From Devosia sp. 66-14 (lineage in GTDB: Bacteria; Pseudomonadota; Alphaproteobacteria; Rhizobiales; Devosiaceae), in the NCBI GenBank assembly GCA_001899085.1, contig MKVB01000002.1, forward strand, positions 1-57,647: 57,647 nt of DNA, written 5' to 3'. The notes beneath the pieces were generated by a model that was given only the letters and a program-made list of their open reading frames with translations, was not told the DNA's origin and ran no database searches. The position numbers were made by a program, and so were the translations under genes. The first letter of the stretch is position 1. The number at the start of each line of letters is the position of its first letter. This document shows, one piece after another, positions 54,359 through 57,647 of the stretch.

Positions 54359-54436
54359 GTCATCCCTGCGAAAGCAGGGATCCATCTCTCGGCCCGCGCT
54401 TGCGGAAGCTTGGGTCCCTGCTTTCGCAGGGATGAC
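54359..54436. repeat. REP-like repeat GTCATCCCTGCGAAAGCAGGGA
   Basis: A 78-base inverted repeat begins GTCATCCCTGCGAAAGCAGG and ends CCTGCTTTCGCAGGGATGAC. Units of this type (CCCTGCGAAAGCAGGG) are common dispersed repeats in many proteobacterial chromosomes and often serve as substrates for REP-associated transposases. It splits the binding protein from the permeases of system 5. Confidence 0.85.
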
Positions 54437-54510
54437 AGCCGGTGGTTGGGGACAATCGGGGGGCGCCAACTACCCTCGTCCGCCGCCGCAAAACAATCCA
54501 GGAGTAACGC

Positions 54511-55464
54511 ATGGCCGAGGCGAGGATCAGCTACCCACCACCCCGCACCACCTGGGATCGCATCAATCCGGTTCGGATGATCGGCGAGCTCAGTGAGACG
54601 CGATACTGGATGTACCTGCTGCTGATCCCGAGCGCGCTGTTGATCACTGCCGTGGTGATCTATCCGACGCTTTACGGCATGCAGATGAGCTTTCGCGAGA
54701 TGCGGCTCAACCGGCCCGACCTCGGCACCGACTGGGTCGGCTTCAAGCATTACGTGCGGATGTTCTCCGACCCGATCTTCTGGGTGTCGCTGCGGAACAC
54801 CGCAGTGTGGGTGACCTCGGCCATCGCGCTCGAATTCCTGATCGGACTGATCGCGGCGCTGGCGCTGAACCGGAACCTGCCGGGTTCGAAAGTGCTGGCC
54901 GTACTGATCCTCCTCCCCTATTTCCTGCCCAATGTGGTTGCCGGCCACATGTGGGCGCTGATGCTCGACCCGCGGCTCGGGGTGATCAACGACCTGCTGG
55001 TCAAGATCGGGCTGCTCGAGGGCTACAAGGCCTGGTTCGCCGATCCCTCGACCGCCATGGCGGCGGCGATCGTGGTCGAAGCCTGGCACAGTTTTCCGTT
55101 CTTCACGCTGCTGATCCTGGCGGGGCTGAAGGGCATTCCCGGCGATCTCTACAAGGCCGCCGATATCGACGGGGCCGGAGCGTTCTCGCAGCTCAGGCTG
55201 ATCACCCTGCCGATGCTGAAGACCATCATCGCCGCGGCGGTGATCCTGCGCGTCATCGGACTGGTGAACTCGCCGGATCTCCTGCTGATCCTCACCAGCG
55301 GCGGACCGGGGCGGTCGACCCAGGTGCTGAGCCTTTATGCCTTCCAGACCGCCTACAAGGATTTCAACTTCGGCTATGCCGGCGCCCTCTCGGTGATCAT
55401 GTTCATCCTCTTGATGGGCTTTGCCTGGGCCTATGTCCGGCTTTCCAAAGTGAACGAGGACTGA
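54511..55464 (+). CDS. CUT1 importer permease (MalF type), system 5
   Basis: A 317-residue permease with six spans (first near 33-55) and EAA loop YKAADIDGAGAFSQLRLITLP. The motif FNFGYAGALSVIMFILLMGFAW marks the last spans. AGGAGTAACGC precedes ATG 54511. It starts a tight block with the MalG partner (four bases) and the ATPase. Confidence 0.91.
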   Translation: MAEARISYPPPRTTWDRINPVRMIGELSETRYWMYLLLIPSALLITAVVIYPTLYGMQMSFREMRLNRPDLGTDWVGFKHYVRMFSDPIFWVSLRNTAVWVTSAIALEFLIGLIAALALNRNLPGSKVLAVLILLPYFLPNVVAGHMWALMLDPRLGVINDLLVKIGLLEGYKAWFADPSTAMAAAIVVEAWHSFPFFTLLILAGLKGIPGDLYKAADIDGAGAFSQLRLITLPMLKTIIAAAVILRVIGLVNSPDLLLILTSGGPGRSTQVLSLYAFQTAYKDFNFGYAGALSVIMFILLMGFAWAYVRLSKVNED

Positions 55465-55468
55465 CGCC

Positions 55469-56314
55469 ATGGCCGCCACCCGCTCGCGTTCGAAACTCAT
55501 CTGGGATGTCGTCAGCTATATCGTGCTGCTCGGCCTCGCCTTCCTCGCCATCGCGCCGATCCTGTGGACCTTCCTCACCTCGCTGAAGTTCGAGGAGGAC
55601 ATCGTCACCCGGACGATGCACTACATCCCGCCGCGCATCACCTTCGAGAACTACGTCAAGCTCTGGAACCAGTCGGGCTATCCGGTGCTGGTGGTCAACA
55701 GCCTGATCGTCACCTCGGTGACGGTGCTGCTGTGCCTGCTTACCGGCACGGTCGCCGCCTATGCGTTCAGCCGCTTCCAGTTCAAGGGCCGCACCCAGCT
55801 GATGCTGGGCTATCTGGTGGTCCGCATGTTCCCGGCGGTGCTGATGATCATCCCGCTGTTCATCATCATGCGGCAGGTGGGGCTGCTCGACAGCACCATC
55901 GGCCTCGCCGTCGCTTACACCAGCTTCCTATTGCCGCTGTTCGTCTGGATGCTGAAGGGCTTCTTCGACGCGGCGCCCAAGGAGCTGGAAAGCGCGGCCC
56001 GCATCGACGGCACGACGCGGCTTGGCGCCATGTTCATGGTGGTGATCCCGATCGCCCGCAACGGGCTGCTCGCCACCTGCGTGTTCGTTGCCATCGCGGC
56101 ATGGAACGAGTTCCTGTTCGCGCTGATGCTGACCACCAGCCAGGGCTCGCGCACCTGGCCGGTCGGGCTGCAGCTGATGGTCGGCGAGTTCCAGCTGCCG
56201 TGGGGCATGCTGGCCGCCGGCGGCATGATTTCCATCCTCCCCGTCATCGTGCTGTTCGCCATCGTGCAGCGGGCGATGGTCGCCGGCCTCACCGCCGGCG
56301 CAGTGAAAGGCTAG
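55469..56314 (+). CDS. CUT1 importer permease (MalG type), system 5
   Basis: A 281-residue permease with EAA loop LESAARIDGTTRLGAMFMVVIP and C-terminal GLTAGAVKG. Six spans are predicted. It starts four bases after its partner and ends five bases before the ATPase, so the three proteins form one unit. Confidence 0.92.
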   Translation: MAATRSRSKLIWDVVSYIVLLGLAFLAIAPILWTFLTSLKFEEDIVTRTMHYIPPRITFENYVKLWNQSGYPVLVVNSLIVTSVTVLLCLLTGTVAAYAFSRFQFKGRTQLMLGYLVVRMFPAVLMIIPLFIIMRQVGLLDSTIGLAVAYTSFLLPLFVWMLKGFFDAAPKELESAARIDGTTRLGAMFMVVIPIARNGLLATCVFVAIAAWNEFLFALMLTTSQGSRTWPVGLQLMVGEFQLPWGMLAAGGMISILPVIVLFAIVQRAMVAGLTAGAVKG

Positions 56315-56319
56315 TTGCA

Positions 56320-57396
56320 ATGGCGACGCTGTCGATCAATTCCATCCGCAAGAGCTTTGGCGCCGTCGAGGTGCTGAACAATATCGATATCGAGGTCGAG
56401 GATGGCGGCTTCCTGGTGCTGCTGGGACCATCGGGTTGCGGCAAGTCCACGCTCTTGTCGATCATTGCCGGGCTCGAGAACAGTTCGGGCGGCGACATCC
56501 TGATCGGTGACCGGAACGTCAATGACGTGCACCCCAAGGACCGCAACATCGCCATGGTGTTCCAGTCCTACGCGCTCTACCCGACCATGCCGGTGCGCCG
56601 GAATATCGGTTTCGGGCTCGAGATGCGGAAGGTGGACGCGCGGGAGCGCGAGGCGGCGGTGCAGCGCGCGGCGGAGCTCCTGCAGATCGAGCACCTGCTC
56701 GACCGCAAGCCGGGGCAGCTTTCGGGCGGCCAGCGGCAGCGCGTCGCCATGGGACGGGCGATCGTCCGCAACCCCGACCTGTTCCTGTTCGACGAGCCGC
56801 TGAGCAACCTCGACGCCAAGCTCCGGGTCGAGATGCGCACCGAGATCAAGCGGCTGCACGACCGGCTCGGCACCACCACCGTCTATGTCACGCACGACCA
56901 GGTCGAGGCGCTGACGCTCGGCACCAAGGTGGCGGTGATGAAGGGCGGGGTGATCCAGCAGCTCGCCGACCCCGAAACCATCTACGACCGGCCGGCCAAT
57001 ATGTTCGTCGCCGGTTTCATCGGCTCGCCGACGATGAACTTCCTCAGCGGCACGCTGGAGCAGGGCGCTGGCGGATTGGTGCTGCGGCACAGTGCCGGCG
57101 CGCTGGCGCTCGGCGGCTTGCAGCAGGATGTAGGGGCGTTCGTCGGGCGTGAGGTGACTGCCGGCATTCGGCCGGAAACGCTCGATGTGGGCGAAGGCGG
57201 CGCGGGGCTTTCCGGTATCGTCGACGTGATCGAGCCGACCGGGCCGGACACCATGGTCATCGTCAGCGTCGGCGGCCAGCTGATCACCGCGCGGCTCGGG
57301 CCCAAGGCACGGCCGAAGCCGGGCGATACGCTCAATCTCAGCGTCGACACTGCCGCCATCAACCTTTTCGACCCCACGACGGGCAACCGGATCTAG
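56320..57396 (+). CDS. CUT1 sugar importer ATPase, system 5
   Basis: A 358-residue MalK-type ATPase: Walker A GPSGCGKST, signature LSGGQRQRV, Walker B LFLFDEPLSNLD, C-terminal TOBE domain after FVAGFIGSPTMNFL. ATG 56320 is decided by the N-terminal match (MATLSINSIRKSFG); the frame runs open upstream through the permease. It is the third ATPase in the window. Confidence 0.92.
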   Translation: MATLSINSIRKSFGAVEVLNNIDIEVEDGGFLVLLGPSGCGKSTLLSIIAGLENSSGGDILIGDRNVNDVHPKDRNIAMVFQSYALYPTMPVRRNIGFGLEMRKVDAREREAAVQRAAELLQIEHLLDRKPGQLSGGQRQRVAMGRAIVRNPDLFLFDEPLSNLDAKLRVEMRTEIKRLHDRLGTTTVYVTHDQVEALTLGTKVAVMKGGVIQQLADPETIYDRPANMFVAGFIGSPTMNFLSGTLEQGAGGLVLRHSAGALALGGLQQDVGAFVGREVTAGIRPETLDVGEGGAGLSGIVDVIEPTGPDTMVIVSVGGQLITARLGPKARPKPGDTLNLSVDTAAINLFDPTTGNRI

Positions 57397-57401
57397 CCAT
57401 C

Positions 57402-57647
57402 ATGAGCAGCGCCTCAATCCTGCCGTCGATCGCGGCGGCCGATATCCTCCCCTTGCCCGAATGGGCGCTGCTGCAACGGCAGATCTTCACTGTCCTCGAT
57501 GCAGCGGCGATCGAGTTTGCCGACCGCTACACGCGGGCTGACGGCACGTTGATCTGGCGCGATCGCTGGCCCGGCATGGATGGCTCGGACGACCCCTATG
57601 AGGGGTTCATGAACATGCCGCTGTTCTACGCGCTGGGCGGTTCGGAA
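57402..57647 (+). CDS. Unrecognised gene, C-terminus cut by window edge
   Basis: 82 codons are present from ATG 57402, six bases after the ATPase stop. The translation contains LPEWALLQRQIFTVLDAAAIEF, RADGTLIWRDRWPGMDGSDDPYEGF and ALGGSE. The Trp/Asp-rich segment resembles large hypothetical proteins of sugar importer operons, perhaps (alpha/alpha)6 barrel enzymes, but I cannot name a family. No signal peptide is present in the visible part. Confidence 0.65.
   Translation, partial: MSSASILPSIAAADILPLPEWALLQRQIFTVLDAAAIEFADRYTRADGTLIWRDRWPGMDGSDDPYEGFMNMPLFYALGGSE

Overview
The window is high-GC, densely packed DNA with short intergenic gaps, many ATGA-type gene overlaps and frequent GTG/TTG starts. 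The gene content (five CUT1 sugar ABC importers, FCD-type GntR regulators, a bacterioferritin/Bfd pair with a RirA-like TGA-N9-TCA site, a DUF599 protein, and an initiator tRNA with an A29-U41 pair) points to an alphaproteobacterium of the Hyphomicrobiales (rhizobial order). A Devosia-like organism is my best guess, but it is only a guess. No rRNA, CRISPR array, phage, transposase or replication origin was seen.

Region 1 (1-21.6 kb) is mixed chromosomal backbone. It holds a partial ATP-dependent DNA ligase, a YadG/YadH-like ABC exporter, two paralogous alpha/beta-hydrolases and two paralogous Sel1-repeat proteins, two aldo/keto reductases and a DUF2059 exported protein. It also has a VOC protein, bfd-bfr, a TetR regulator divergent from a quinone oxidoreductase with two operators, and a DUF599 membrane protein. 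These are followed by initiator tRNA-Met with its own promoter and terminator, a fatty-acid desaturase overlapping a methyltransferase, an RsmC-like methyltransferase, small exported or paralogous hypothetical proteins, and a cold-shock gene with a long 5' leader.

Region 2 (21.6-36.2 kb) is a sialic-acid/amino-sugar style island built of two divergent pairs of operons. The first is aldolase-FCD regulator against ATPase-binding protein-permease-permease-sialidase-like protein. The second is UTRA regulator-DUF4127-nanE against binding protein-permease-permease-ROK kinase (nanK-like). Lyase, ManNAc kinase and ManNAc-6-P epimerase together form the cytoplasmic Nan route to GlcNAc-6-P; nagA/nagB are not in the window. 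DUF4127 is the uncharacterised member.

Region 3 (36.6-57.6 kb) is a sugar-acid island. A minus-strand operon runs from an enolase-superfamily dehydratase through a binding protein, two permeases, a RhaM-type mutarotase, a DUF4432 epimerase and an SDR to a class III CoA-transferase and a crotonase. It is read divergently from an FCD regulator. A second FCD regulator faces a plus-strand series: 14-codon leader ORF, ATPase, binding protein, two permeases, a second enolase-superfamily enzyme, then binding protein, two permeases and ATPase, and a partial unknown gene. An identical CTGATATATCAG palindrome lies upstream of both the minus operon and the last importer.

Five binding proteins and ten permeases are served by only three ATPases, so two importers are probably energised by shared ATPases. 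Large GC-rich inverted repeats, several of one family, sit between genes at operon ends and inside operons.
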